DNA from: Variovorax sp. N23
Lineage (GTDB): Bacteria > Pseudomonadota > Gammaproteobacteria > Burkholderiales > Burkholderiaceae_C
Direction of reading: 5' to 3'
Assembly: GCF_025486315.1 (NCBI RefSeq)
Contig: NZ_JAOOPY010000013.1
Coordinates: 62,001-126,000 of the forward strand
DNA length: 64,000 nt
Notes under the pieces: generated by a model
Databases searched by the model: none
Told to the model about the DNA's origin: nothing
The model's input: only the letters and a program-made list of their open reading frames with translations
In this document: piece after piece, positions 44,781 to 53,938 of the stretch
How positions within the stretch are numbered: position 1 is the stretch's first letter
Layout of the letters: each line of letters begins with the position of its first letter
Position numbers and translations under genes: made by a program

Positions 44781-45680
44781 ATGTCTGGATCCCTCATGGA
44801 TGGAATCACCCCCCAACTGCTCGCGTTGCAGGTTTTCACAGGCCTCGCGCTCGGTGCAATCTACGTGCTGCTGGCCGTCGGCCTGTCGCTCATCTTCGGC
44901 ATGTTGACCGTCGTCAACTTCGCGCACGGCGCGTTCTTCATGCTGGGTGCGTACATCGGCGTGTTCGCCGCGGAGCAGACCGGCAGCTTCTGGGCCGCGT
45001 TGGTGCTTGCGCCGCTGGCCGTCGCCGTCGTCGGGATGGCATGCGAGCGATGGTTGATCCGTCCGCTGTACGGGCGAGGCATCGACTATCCATTGCTGCT
45101 CACCTTCGGCTTGGCCTACATCATGGTTGAAGGCGTTCGTATCGTGTTCGGCAAGTCTGGTCTGCCCTTCGACACGCCGGAAATCCTGCAGGGCTCCGTC
45201 AGCCTGGGCTTCGCCGACTTTCCGACCTACCGACTCTTCGTCATCGCCGTGGTCGCGGCCCTTTTGCTCGGACTCTGGCTGTTGATCGAACGTACGTCCT
45301 TTGGACTGATCGTTCGGGCCGGCGCACGCGACCCGGTCATTGTCCGCGTGCTCGGCATCGACGTGTCGCGCGTCTGGCTGTTGGTTTTTGGGATGGGCAC
45401 CGGCATCGCCGCGCTGGCCGGTGTGCTGTCTGCGCCGCTGCAAGGCGTCTCTCCCGAGATGGGGACTTCGGTGCTGACGGTCGCATTCGTCGTCACGGTC
45501 GTCGGCGGCATGGGATCTCTCATGGGCGCAGTGGTCGCAGGACTGCTCGTCGGCGTGGTCGAAAGCCTGGCGGTGCTGTTTTTCCCAGAGGCCGCCAAGG
45601 TCTCGATGTTCGTGCTGATGGCCGGCGTGCTGCTGGTGCGTCCGCAGGGCCTCTTCGGTCGTGCCGGCCTGATGGCCTGA
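44781..45680 (+). CDS. ABC importer permease, LivH type
   Basis: 299 residues, multiple hydrophobic segments. GLALGAIYVLLAVGLSLIFG and TVVNFAHGAFFMLGAYIGVF are typical of LivH. The permease loop GIAALAGVLSAPLQGVSPEM is the ATPase contact region. Start is uncertain between 44781 and 44796 (MDGITPQLL); neither has a strong ribosome-binding site. Inner-membrane partner of the LivM-type permease that follows 24 bp downstream. Confidence 0.92.
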   Translation: MSGSLMDGITPQLLALQVFTGLALGAIYVLLAVGLSLIFGMLTVVNFAHGAFFMLGAYIGVFAAEQTGSFWAALVLAPLAVAVVGMACERWLIRPLYGRGIDYPLLLTFGLAYIMVEGVRIVFGKSGLPFDTPEILQGSVSLGFADFPTYRLFVIAVVAALLLGLWLLIERTSFGLIVRAGARDPVIVRVLGIDVSRVWLLVFGMGTGIAALAGVLSAPLQGVSPEMGTSVLTVAFVVTVVGGMGSLMGAVVAGLLVGVVESLAVLFFPEAAKVSMFVLMAGVLLVRPQGLFGRAGLMA

Positions 45681-45704
45681 GCGCGCTCTCCTCCAAGGAA
45701 ACAT

Positions 45705-46709
45705 ATGACCACCACCCTGAAAGCTGCAGTGCGGCCGATCGATAGCGGCACGAAGCACCCTGCGAGAAGGGCAATGAAGGCGATCGCGAAGCACCGCATC
45801 GCTGCGACCTTTGCGGTCCTTGCCGTCTTCCCGTGGCTGATGCCCTATCAGTCGCTGGCCATCAACATCCTGGTCTATGGCCTCTATGCAGTGGGCTTCA
45901 ACCTGTTGTTCGGCTATACCGGCTTGCTGTCGTTCGGGCATGCCGCGTTCCTCGGCGTGGGGGCCTATACCGCCGGCATCCTCATCGCTCAGCATGGCAC
46001 CGCTTGGTGGCTGGCTATCCCTCTCGCCATCGTTGCTGGATGCATCGTTGCGCTCGCCATGGGCCTGTTGGCCATTCGCACGCGCGGCATCTATTTCGCG
46101 ATGGTTACGCTGGCGCTGTCGCAATGCGTGTACTTCCTCATCTACCAGCTACCGGCCTCTGGCGGAGAGAACGGACTGCGCGGCGTGAACGTGAGCGAGG
46201 TGTCGCTGCTGGGCCTGAAGCTCGATCTGCTCAACCCGATGCAGAAGTACTACTTTGTCTTTGCCTTCGTCATGGTTGCCATGGGCGTGCTCTCCCGGAT
46301 CCTTGCATCGCCGTTTGGCGCTGCCATCGAAGCAGTTCGCGAGAACGAAGCCCGAGCGCGAGCCTGCGGCTTCGATATCGAGCGCACCAAGCTGCTGTCC
46401 TTTGTTCTGTCCGCTGGCTTTTGCGCGCTGGCCGGTGCGCTCAACGCGATCCATCTGTCGAGCGTGCCGATCGAGACCTTGCACTACGCGACGTCGGGGA
46501 TGGTCGTCATGCTGTGCTTGCTGGGTGGCATGGGCACGTACTTCGGTCCGTTTGTGGGGGCAGCACTGTTCCTGCTGATCCAAGACACGGCTTCGGCATG
46601 GACCGAGCACTGGCAGCTCTACGTCGGCATCGTGTTCGTTTTCTTCGTGCTCTTCTTCCCGAAGGGTGTGTGGGGAACCCTGCTCGAAAGGCTGAGCCAT
46701 GACCGCTGA
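45705..46709 (+). CDS. ABC importer permease, LivM type
   Basis: 334 residues. LVYGLYAVGFNLLFGYTGLL and SFGHAAFLGVGAYTAGILIA are LivM signatures. The coupling loop region is ENEARARACGFDIERTKLLS. AAGGAAAC precedes the ATG. The first ~30 residues are polar and Arg/Lys-rich, likely cytoplasmic. Its last 11 bp overlap the LivG-type ATPase gene. Confidence 0.92.
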   Translation: MTTTLKAAVRPIDSGTKHPARRAMKAIAKHRIAATFAVLAVFPWLMPYQSLAINILVYGLYAVGFNLLFGYTGLLSFGHAAFLGVGAYTAGILIAQHGTAWWLAIPLAIVAGCIVALAMGLLAIRTRGIYFAMVTLALSQCVYFLIYQLPASGGENGLRGVNVSEVSLLGLKLDLLNPMQKYYFVFAFVMVAMGVLSRILASPFGAAIEAVRENEARARACGFDIERTKLLSFVLSAGFCALAGALNAIHLSSVPIETLHYATSGMVVMLCLLGGMGTYFGPFVGAALFLLIQDTASAWTEHWQLYVGIVFVFFVLFFPKGVWGTLLERLSHDR

Positions 46710-47451
46710 TCCCGTCATCGAGACCCGCGGCGTGGGCATGCGCTTTCAGGGGTTCACCGCGCTCAAAGACGTCAATGTTCGCATCCAGCCTGGCATCTTG
46801 ACGTCCATCATCGGGCCCAACGGAGCAGGCAAGAGCACCTACTTCAACATCCTGTCCGGCGCGTTGCGGCCATCCGATGGGCAAGTGCTGTTTCAAGGCA
46901 ATGACATCACCGGCACGCCGCCTCACCGGTTCGCGCACATTGGTATCGCCAAGTCGTTTCAGATCACGAACCTTTTCCCAAACTTCACCGCTCTGGAGAA
47001 CGTACGCATCGGCCTGCAGGCACATGTGTCGCGTTATGGGCTCTGGCGCAGGCGAGCTCTGCTCCAAGGGCTCACCGAAGAAGCGACGGCACTGCTCGAG
47101 ACCGTGGGGCTTGCGGACTGTGCACAGAGACCGGCTCGGGAGCTCGCTCATGGCCAGCAGCGGGCACTGGAGATCGCGGTGGCTCTTGCGGCCCGACCGC
47201 GGCTTTTGCTGATGGATGAACCCACCGCTGGCATGAGCCCTGAAGAAACGCGCGTGATGATGGACCTGATCCGCAAGCTCGTCGGGGAGCGCACGGTGGT
47301 CTTGGTCGAGCACAAGATGAAGATGGTGATGAGCATCAGCGAGCGCCTGGTCGTGCTGCATCACGGCGAACTCATCGCCGAAGGGACGCCCGACGACATT
47401 CGAGGCAACGAGATGGTTCGACGCGTCTATCTCGGCCAAGGCCAACACTAG
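46699..47451 (+). CDS. ABC importer ATPase, LivG type
   Basis: 250 residues. Walker A GPNGAGKST at 39-47, signature LAHGQQRALEIAVAL, Walker B LLLMDEPTAG with Asp173-Glu174, and the H-loop VLVEHKMKMV. The ABC signature reads AHGQQ in place of SGGQQ, as in many LivG proteins. It hydrolyses ATP on the cytoplasmic face to drive transport by the two permeases. Confidence 0.93.
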   Translation: MTADPVIETRGVGMRFQGFTALKDVNVRIQPGILTSIIGPNGAGKSTYFNILSGALRPSDGQVLFQGNDITGTPPHRFAHIGIAKSFQITNLFPNFTALENVRIGLQAHVSRYGLWRRRALLQGLTEEATALLETVGLADCAQRPARELAHGQQRALEIAVALAARPRLLLMDEPTAGMSPEETRVMMDLIRKLVGERTVVLVEHKMKMVMSISERLVVLHHGELIAEGTPDDIRGNEMVRRVYLGQGQH

Positions 47452-47467
47452 GGAATCGGAGGATCTC

Positions 47468-48178
47468 ATGGCACTTTTGGAAATCAAGGGCCTCCACGCC
47501 TGGTATGGGTCGAGCCACGTGCTGCAAGGCATCGACCTGGATGTGGAACAGGGCGAACTCGTCTGCCTGATCGGACGCAATGGCGCAGGAAAGACCACGA
47601 CAGTCAAAAGTGTGGCCGGCCTTATGTCAAAGGTTCGTGGGTCGATCCGGTTCGACGGCGAGGAGTTGGTCGGCCTGCCGGCCCATGCAAGGTTCGTCCG
47701 TGGCCTGGCCTATGTGCCGGAAGAGCGCCGCATCGTCCCGGGACTGACCGTTCGCGAGAACATCCGGTTAGGTCTGCTGTCGTCGCCGCTGCGCCGCAAA
47801 GAAAGCGACGTCATCGAAGAGATCGCCGAAACCTTTCCCCGGCTCAAGGAGCGACTGGACCAGGCAGCGACCACGATGTCAGGGGGTGAGCAGCAAATGC
47901 TGGCGATTGCACGCGCAGTGGCAGCGAAGCCCCGCTTCGTCTTACTCGACGAACCTTCGGAAGGCATCATGCCGCTGCTCGTCGACGAAATGTTTGCCTA
48001 CTTCTCGGCGTTGAAGAAGTCGGGCGTCACCATCCTGCTGATCGAGCAAAACGTCGATCTCGCGCTGCGCATCGCCGACCGGGCCTACATCCTCGACCAG
48101 GGCGGCATCGTGTACCGGGGAACGGCCGAGGAGATGCTCGGCGACGCGGCCATCCAAGAACGCTACTGCGCGGTGTAG
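47468..48178 (+). CDS. ABC importer ATPase, LivF type
   Basis: 236 residues. Walker A GRNGAGKT at 36-43, signature MSGGEQQMLAIARAV, Walker B VLLDEPSEG, then ILLIEQNVDLAL. The YVPEERRIVPGLTVRENI segment is typical of LivF. AATCGGAGG lies before the start. It pairs with the LivG-type subunit. Last gene of the importer operon, convergent with the Bug gene at 48249. Confidence 0.93.
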   Translation: MALLEIKGLHAWYGSSHVLQGIDLDVEQGELVCLIGRNGAGKTTTVKSVAGLMSKVRGSIRFDGEELVGLPAHARFVRGLAYVPEERRIVPGLTVRENIRLGLLSSPLRRKESDVIEEIAETFPRLKERLDQAATTMSGGEQQMLAIARAVAAKPRFVLLDEPSEGIMPLLVDEMFAYFSALKKSGVTILLIEQNVDLALRIADRAYILDQGGIVYRGTAEEMLGDAAIQERYCAV

Positions 48179-48248
48179 CGCTACCCCGAGGCCGACGCAT
48201 GGCACGCCGGCTCCCGCATCGACCGCACCAGGTGGTCTTCTTGGGTGG

Positions 48249-49244
48249 TCAGTTGGGTTTGAGATGACCATCCCGCAACGCGGCGCGGATCAGGTCGACA
48301 TCCTTGTCGATCATCGTTTGAAACTGTTCCGGCGTGCCACCCGCCGGCGTCAGTCCCAGGGCCTTGAGCTTGGCTGCGACTTCCGGCGAGCGAATGGCAG
48401 CGTTCATGTCCAGGGAGAGCTTTTGGGCGACTGCCGTGGGCGTCTTCTCGGCGATGAAGAAGCCATTCCATTGCGACGACGTGAATCCCTTGACGCCAAG
48501 TTCCTCGAAGGTGGGAACGTCGGGCGAGAGGGGCGGCCGCTGCTCGCCGGTTGCGGCAAGGATCTTGATCTTTCCCGAGGGCAGATGAGGCGCAACCGCA
48601 CTGTATGGCAAGAAGGAGGAAGAGACCTGGCCGTTGAGCAGTTGGACGATGACGTCACTGTTGCCCTTGAAGGGCACGTGGGTGATCTCGATGGACGCCG
48701 ATTTCTGCAAAGCGAGCAGCAGCAGATGACCGGTCGACCCGTTGCCGAAAGACCCGAAGGACAGCGCGCCCGGGTCGGCCTTTGCACTGCGAATGAATTG
48801 GTCCAGCGTCTGCGGCATGGCGGCGTTCTTTTCCTGGCGGCCGACCACGAAGTACATCGGCGTCTCGGTGGCGGCGATGAGCGGCTTCAACTCCTTGAAC
48901 GTGTCGAACGGCATCTTCTTCGTGAAGGTGTTCTGCACGATCAGTGAGATGTTGCTGAGGATCGTGTAGCCATCGGCAGGAGCGCGAACCACATCGGAGG
49001 TTCCGATCAATGTGTCGGCGCCGGGCTTGTTGTCCACCAGGACGGGCTGCTTCCAGATTTGCGAGAGCTGCAGGGCGAGGGTACGGGCGATCGCATCGGA
49101 GTTTCCGCCGGCGGGAAACGGCACCACGATCCGTACGGGACGGTCCGGGAAGCCGACTGCCTGGCTTTGGGCGAGCGCGGCCGTCACGGTCGATGTCGCG
49201 GCCGTGCCGATGAGCGCGGCGATGAGTTGGCGTCTGGTTGTCAT
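48249..49244 (-). CDS. Bug/TctC-type substrate-binding protein
   Basis: 331 residues. MTTRRQLIAALIGTAATSTV with RR, ending near AALAQS, is an export signal. Mature region FPDRPVRIVVPFPAGGNSDA, VLVDNKPGADTLIG and APADGYTILSN match the family. It follows the CocE-type hydrolase with a 4-bp ATGA overlap, so both are co-transcribed and the binding protein may serve that enzyme's substrate. No TctAB nearby. Confidence 0.92.
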   Translation of the reverse strand: MTTRRQLIAALIGTAATSTVTAALAQSQAVGFPDRPVRIVVPFPAGGNSDAIARTLALQLSQIWKQPVLVDNKPGADTLIGTSDVVRAPADGYTILSNISLIVQNTFTKKMPFDTFKELKPLIAATETPMYFVVGRQEKNAAMPQTLDQFIRSAKADPGALSFGSFGNGSTGHLLLLALQKSASIEITHVPFKGNSDVIVQLLNGQVSSSFLPYSAVAPHLPSGKIKILAATGEQRPPLSPDVPTFEELGVKGFTSSQWNGFFIAEKTPTAVAQKLSLDMNAAIRSPEVAAKLKALGLTPAGGTPEQFQTMIDKDVDLIRAALRDGHLKPN

Positions 49245-51019
49245 GGTTGGTCTCCTGGTTTGTTGTTCGGAATGAAGGGCAAAAGCAAGTACGCCGGATC
49301 GGACGGATCGACGTACAGCGTCCCCGTTGCGTCGAAGATCGCAGGCGGGCGGTCTTCGGGATCGTCATGCACGAACGGCCCGCAACCCCGCATCGGGTTC
49401 TTCATGTTGGACAAGGTCGCGGCGGGACCGTCGAATTCGTAGTCCTTTCCGCGAAGGGTCAAGCCGAGGCGGTAGCCGGCAGGGACCACGATCGATGTGG
49501 GCCAAATCTCCACATCGAGGCTCACCGGGACGCCGGCTGTCAGGCGTTCTTCGACGTCATGGGTGTGGAAGGGGCGCCAGGGCTGGCTGCGGGCCGGATC
49601 GGTCTTGCGATGCGACGCACGAAGCCAACCCTGCGCCAGCGGGGTATGGGGATCGAGCGCACCCTGGAAGGTCACCTCGGCGCCCTCGGGAGAAAAGAGG
49701 CGCAGCACGATGAAGAGATCGAGGTCCGCGGTGCTGGACGCCACGCGCAGGTGCACGGCCGAAGGTCCGGTGATCTCGGTGGGTTCCGACATCGGCGCCG
49801 ACGTGAAGGTCAATCCGTGGCCCATGGTCGCGTAGTCGACGCGCGCAGCCCGCTGGGGCGGGGTGGGGGTCAGCGCCAACGTTTGTACGTCCAGGTAAAG
49901 ACGGGTCCATCTCGTGCGCGGGAGGGGCCATGCCGACTCGTCGCGTTGTTCGAAACGGCCATCGGCGTGACGAATCTGTAGTTGCACGGCAGGCGTCGCG
50001 TCCCAGCCGTTCGGCTCACCCTTCAAGAAGTGATCGAAGAACCGCCGCTGCAGTTCGATGCCGCGCGCCGTGTAGAAGCCCGCCCAGTGGGACCCACCGT
50101 GCACTTCGAGCCATCTCTGCGCACTGCCCGCGCGAAGGAAGCCTTCGATATTGCCTCGACTGTGCAGCCCTTGTCCGCCCCAATTGGCTGCGGACAGCAG
50201 AGGCACCCGGATGTCCTCGAGCCTGGGGGTGCGCGCCTGGTAATAACCGTCGACCAACTTGCGGCTGCTGAGCTCACCCCACAGATCGGTGCGCAGCGCG
50301 GCCAGGTCTTCCTCGCTCAAGGTCTCGGGGCCGCACACCAGTTCGCCGGTGACGGCGCTGCGCGGTCCGCGATCGCCGCGTCCGTGTTGGACCGACACCA
50401 CCTGCATGTCCTGCCAATGGCGTGTGAACGTGCAGAGGATGCCCCCATGACGAGCCGACTCCCGGTAACGGTCGTTGTATCCCTCCCAGACGCAAATGGC
50501 GGCCAGGTGCGGCGGCTGAAGAGCCGCGGCGCGCCATTGGTTGCTCGCATAGTAGGAGACGCCGCTCAGGCCGATTCGCGTGTTGGACCAGGGCTGTGCT
50601 GCCGCCCATTCGATGCACTGCAGCAGGTCCTGCGTTTCCCGGTCGGAATGCAGGTCCATGACGCCCGGGGAGCGGCCTGCGCCGCGCGAGTCGACGCGCA
50701 CGCAGGCGTAGCCGAAGCCCACCCACTTCTCCGGGTCGACCACCTCCCAGTTCTGGTATCGGTTGGACGAGCCTTGCGCCGCATCGGGATGGTCCCTGAC
50801 CATGATCTCCCAGGCGGTCGGGTAGCCCTCCTGGAAAGACAGGCCTTTGCCATAGGGGCCGTACGACAACAGTACGGGATGCAGGCCCGGTCCCGATGGA
50901 CGGAACACATCTGCGCGAAGCGTCTGGCCGTCGTCCATGACGATGGGCACGTCCCACGCGATGACCATGTCCTGCTGTGCGTGGGTGGCGCGTTCGCCCG
51001 TATCACGGATCGCCGTCAT
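49241..51019 (-). CDS. CocE/NonD family hydrolase (X-Pro dipeptidyl-peptidase S15 type)
   Basis: 592 residues. The core contains VDSRGAGRSPG and the nucleophile motif SGVSYYA with Ser155; the C-terminal ~200 residues form the jelly-roll domain of the CocE/S15 class (LDVQTLALTPTPP, PTEITGPSAVHLRVASS). Start at MTAIRDTGER, with AAGGAG 7 bp before it. Known members are esterases or peptidases acting on acyl esters. No signal peptide seen, so likely cytoplasmic. Divergent from a LysR gene that may regulate it. Confidence 0.87.
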   Translation of the reverse strand: MTAIRDTGERATHAQQDMVIAWDVPIVMDDGQTLRADVFRPSGPGLHPVLLSYGPYGKGLSFQEGYPTAWEIMVRDHPDAAQGSSNRYQNWEVVDPEKWVGFGYACVRVDSRGAGRSPGVMDLHSDRETQDLLQCIEWAAAQPWSNTRIGLSGVSYYASNQWRAAALQPPHLAAICVWEGYNDRYRESARHGGILCTFTRHWQDMQVVSVQHGRGDRGPRSAVTGELVCGPETLSEEDLAALRTDLWGELSSRKLVDGYYQARTPRLEDIRVPLLSAANWGGQGLHSRGNIEGFLRAGSAQRWLEVHGGSHWAGFYTARGIELQRRFFDHFLKGEPNGWDATPAVQLQIRHADGRFEQRDESAWPLPRTRWTRLYLDVQTLALTPTPPQRAARVDYATMGHGLTFTSAPMSEPTEITGPSAVHLRVASSTADLDLFIVLRLFSPEGAEVTFQGALDPHTPLAQGWLRASHRKTDPARSQPWRPFHTHDVEERLTAGVPVSLDVEIWPTSIVVPAGYRLGLTLRGKDYEFDGPAATLSNMKNPMRGCGPFVHDDPEDRPPAIFDATGTLYVDPSDPAYLLLPFIPNNKPGDQP

Positions 51020-51060
51020 TCGAAGTCTCCTTGTCAGTGCTTGGAAGCGCATGCTAGAAA

Positions 51061-51078
51061 TTCCTCAGCCATAAGGAA
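51061..51078. promoter_or_regulatory. Candidate LysR site, TTCCT-N8-AGGAA
   Basis: Inverted repeat in the 108-bp gap between the divergent CocE-type hydrolase and LysR genes. Further GATCGAT-like repeats follow at 51093-51110. Inference only. Confidence 0.4.
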
Positions 51079-51127
51079 AATACTTCTTGTCGATAAGATC
51101 GATACCGATCTGTGATGAGGAGATGCG

Positions 51128-52159
51128 ATGGATCTCGTCCAACTGCGGTATTTCTTGAAAGTGGTCGAGCTCCGTAGCTTCACGCGCGCAGCAGCGGCCC
51201 TGCACATCGCTCAACCGGCCATCACCCGCCAGGTGCGCATGCTCGAAGAGGAACTCGACGTGCAACTGTTGCTGCGTCATAGCCGCGGTGCCGAGCCGAC
51301 TGCTGCGGGCGTCCGTCTCAGCGAGGGCGCTGGGGCCATGTTCCGCCTGCTCGGTCAGACCCGGGCCGACGTTGCTGCCTCTGCGTCGGAAGTCTCGGGG
51401 ACCTTGCGGATCGGCTTTCCGCCCTCGCTGGGCGACCTGCTCATTGGCTCCACCGTCGGCCTTTTTCGTTCGCGCTATCCGCGCGTCGTGCTGAGCCTGC
51501 AGGAGGGCTACAGCCATTCGCTTCGCGACGGTCTGCTGGCAGATCGTCTGGACGTCGCTCTACTGACAGGTGGCGACTCGAACCAATTGCTCGTCACGAC
51601 GCATCTTTTCGACGAGACACTATGGCTGCTCGATCCGCCCGGGCCGCGTGCGCGAACCGGCGTACGGCGCCGCCCCTTCGATTTCGCGGAGATCGGAATG
51701 CGAGACCTGGTGCAACCGAGCCGCGCCAATACGCTGCGTCAGCTCGTCGACAACGAAATTGCGCGCGCTGGTGGACAGTCCAAAGTGGTCGTGGAGGCTG
51801 AATCACTGTCGCTCATCAAAGACTTGGTGCGTCGGGGTGTGGGATCGCACGTGTCGCCTTACTCGGCCGTCGGCGCCGCAGTGCAATCCGGCGAATTTCC
51901 CGGTGGACCGGTCCGAGATGCGCATATCGCACGATATCTGGCGCATCGCATCGATCGTCCCATGAGTCTTGCCTTCGCGCGATTCAACGACCTGCTGCAA
52001 GAGCGGGTTCGTGAGATAGCCCGGGCGTCGAGAGGTGCGATCCGGTTGGTCCCAGGCATGCTGATCAAAGCCGTACGTCGAGAGGGCTCGGAGGACGCCG
52101 TCAGGCCGAAGCCACGAGCCCCTCGAGCGCGTGGCGGAACATCGTCGGCTGGCCCATGA
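51128..52159 (+). CDS. LysR-family transcriptional regulator
   Basis: 343 residues. HTH: LRYFLKVVELRSFTRAAAAL, then HIAQPAITRQVRMLEE; the effector domain begins near residue 90 with GTLRIGFPPSLGDLLIGSTV. It is the intact relative of the truncated LysR gene at 62306. Preceded by GATGAGGAG. Divergent from the CocE/Bug unit, its likely target. Its last 59 bp overlap the end of the convergent DsbA-like gene. Confidence 0.9.
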   Translation: MDLVQLRYFLKVVELRSFTRAAAALHIAQPAITRQVRMLEEELDVQLLLRHSRGAEPTAAGVRLSEGAGAMFRLLGQTRADVAASASEVSGTLRIGFPPSLGDLLIGSTVGLFRSRYPRVVLSLQEGYSHSLRDGLLADRLDVALLTGGDSNQLLVTTHLFDETLWLLDPPGPRARTGVRRRPFDFAEIGMRDLVQPSRANTLRQLVDNEIARAGGQSKVVVEAESLSLIKDLVRRGVGSHVSPYSAVGAAVQSGEFPGGPVRDAHIARYLAHRIDRPMSLAFARFNDLLQERVREIARASRGAIRLVPGMLIKAVRREGSEDAVRPKPRAPRARGGTSSAGP

Positions 52160-52754
52160 ACCGGTCGACCGGCAACTTGAAGAAGTGCGCCCCCATCCCC
52201 ACGGCCAAGGTCGGGTAACCCTCGCCCTTGAGGTCGGCAATGAGCTCGCGGGTCTGCGCCAGGTGGTCCGGAAGGCCGCGCAGGGCTTCGTCGATGGCGC
52301 GGTCGAAGGCCGCAGCGCCGATCCCGATTTCTTCCCCCAGCCGCAGGACTTCGGGGCGCTTGGTGATGCAGCGTCCGTCGACGAAGTACGCTGCCTGCAG
52401 ACGCCGCAGCATCGGCCACCCCGCTGCGGCAACGCGCTCGGCAGCGAGCATGGCCGCTGCCGGTGGGCAGGTGTCGGCCGATGCATCGCACGAGAGCACC
52501 CCTTGCTGGTAAGCGCTGCCGAAGGGCTGACGCGCTTCCTCCAGAAGCTGCATCTTCTGTCGCAAGGCGAGCTCCCGCATCGCCAGTGAATGGGTCATGG
52601 AGCCGAGGCGAGGCTTGGGCGCCGTGCCGTGGGTCACGACGCGCACGTGTGACATAGCCAAGGCACTCTCGACGAGCGGAGCCGCGCCGTAGCTGCGTGC
52701 GCAGAAAGGCTCGTAGATGTAATGCAGGGTCAGCGTGGGCGAGCTCGGGTTCAT
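52101..52754 (-). CDS. DsbA-fold protein with a CxxS active site
   Basis: 217 residues. LHYIYEPFCARSYGAAPLVE aligns with the start of DsbA-family isomerases/oxidoreductases (normally a YDPLCGWCYGA-type start), but the redox motif reads C18-A-R-S21, so the second Cys is missing. VDGRCITKRPEVLRLGEEIG and GYPTLAVGMG (the cis-Pro loop) support the fold. No signal peptide, so probably cytoplasmic and likely not a thiol oxidant. A glutathione- or CoA-linked isomerase role is possible. Coupled to the FAD monooxygenase by ATGA. Confidence 0.8.
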   Translation of the reverse strand: MNPSSPTLTLHYIYEPFCARSYGAAPLVESALAMSHVRVVTHGTAPKPRLGSMTHSLAMRELALRQKMQLLEEARQPFGSAYQQGVLSCDASADTCPPAAAMLAAERVAAAGWPMLRRLQAAYFVDGRCITKRPEVLRLGEEIGIGAAAFDRAIDEALRGLPDHLAQTRELIADLKGEGYPTLAVGMGAHFFKLPVDRFMGQPTMFRHALEGLVASA

Positions 52755-53938
52755 GGTCGGCGCCTGCGCTTCAAAGGCTTGCTTGCACGCCGACGCTCAA
52801 GGGGGTGTGACAGACCCATGATCTGGTCCCCCATGCGCATGCCCCAGGCCGTCATGGCCAGGCCTTCGCGCAGTTGCAGCTTCTGCCAGCTCGCCAGCGC
52901 CAGATCGATGCGCGTGTTCGCCGATTTGAGAATCATGGCCAGGGCGAGCGCATTGGCCGCTGCCTTGGCGGTACTTCCGGCGGTGTGGGGACGCGGGACG
53001 AAGGCTGCGTCCCCCAGCAGTACGGCGCGCCCGAACACCATCTTCTCGACCTGCAGGTCCAGGATGGCCTGAGCAAATGGCTCTCGCGTGCCGTGCACCA
53101 ACGCCTGAAAGGTCGGTGCCAACTGGTCTGACGCGGCGTGCCTGAGCCGGGCGATGTCCTCGTCCTTCATCAAGCCCGGCGCCAGTGAGAAGGCATGGCG
53201 CGCACCGAACCGGTCGGTCATCAGCGACGGGAGTTCCTGCATCGGCTCGGCCTTGCGGTACCACACCCAGTTCCAACGCCGCTCGCCCGCCTGAACCGAA
53301 CGGTTGTCGCCCGGGACGAGGTACTCCAGCAGCAGGTGATCTTCGCCTTGCTGGAAGGCGAAGGTGCCTGCAAGCACCTCGGCCGCAGCCGGCGGCAGGT
53401 CCGCTTCCGGGACCAGCCCGCGCCACGCCACGTAGCCCGCGTAACGGGGGGGGCGCCCCGGCATTACCTGTTCGCGAACGGCGGAGCGCGCGCCGTCGGC
53501 TCCGATCAGCAGGTCGCCTCGCTCGACACGCCCGCTGGCGAAATGGGCGGTGATGCCGTCGGCGTCCTGTTCAAAGCGCACGAACCGCTCTCCCGGGTGC
53601 ACGACCGACGCTGGCAGGTGCGCCTTCATGGTCGCGTAGAGCATGTTCCAGGACGTCTGCGTCTGCGGCATGAAGGTGCGACTGATCACCTCGTCCGCGC
53701 GGTTCAGATAGATGCGGTCGCCGGACTGCACGCCCAGCCCGCTGCCCGTGCGGATTCCGGCGAAGTCGAACGCGGCCAGCACGTCGCCCTGCAGCACGAT
53801 GCCACCGCCGCGGCTGTCCAACTCGTTGGGCGAGCGTTCGAAGATGTCGACGTCCCATCCGATCGCACGCAGGGTCGTGGCCGTGAAGAGCCCGCTGAGC
53901 GACCCCCCGATGATGAGCGCGCGTGGCTTGCGGTTCAC
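52751..53938 (-). CDS. FAD-dependent monooxygenase, 2,6-dihydroxypyridine 3-monooxygenase-like
   Basis: 395 residues. FAD motif IIGGSLSGLFTATTLRAIGW, DG motif LLIGADGARSAVREQVMP and GD motif AVLLGDAAFVPRPHTAGST are intact. YVAWRGLVPE matches the paralogue at 40952. Middle gene of a tight three-gene operon whose members overlap by 4 bp each, between two DsbA-fold proteins. Likely hydroxylates an aromatic or N-heteroaromatic ring with NAD(P)H and O2; substrate unproven. Confidence 0.87.
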   Translation of the reverse strand: MNRKPRALIIGGSLSGLFTATTLRAIGWDVDIFERSPNELDSRGGGIVLQGDVLAAFDFAGIRTGSGLGVQSGDRIYLNRADEVISRTFMPQTQTSWNMLYATMKAHLPASVVHPGERFVRFEQDADGITAHFASGRVERGDLLIGADGARSAVREQVMPGRPPRYAGYVAWRGLVPEADLPPAAAEVLAGTFAFQQGEDHLLLEYLVPGDNRSVQAGERRWNWVWYRKAEPMQELPSLMTDRFGARHAFSLAPGLMKDEDIARLRHAASDQLAPTFQALVHGTREPFAQAILDLQVEKMVFGRAVLLGDAAFVPRPHTAGSTAKAAANALALAMILKSANTRIDLALASWQKLQLREGLAMTAWGMRMGDQIMGLSHPLERRRASKPLKRRRRP

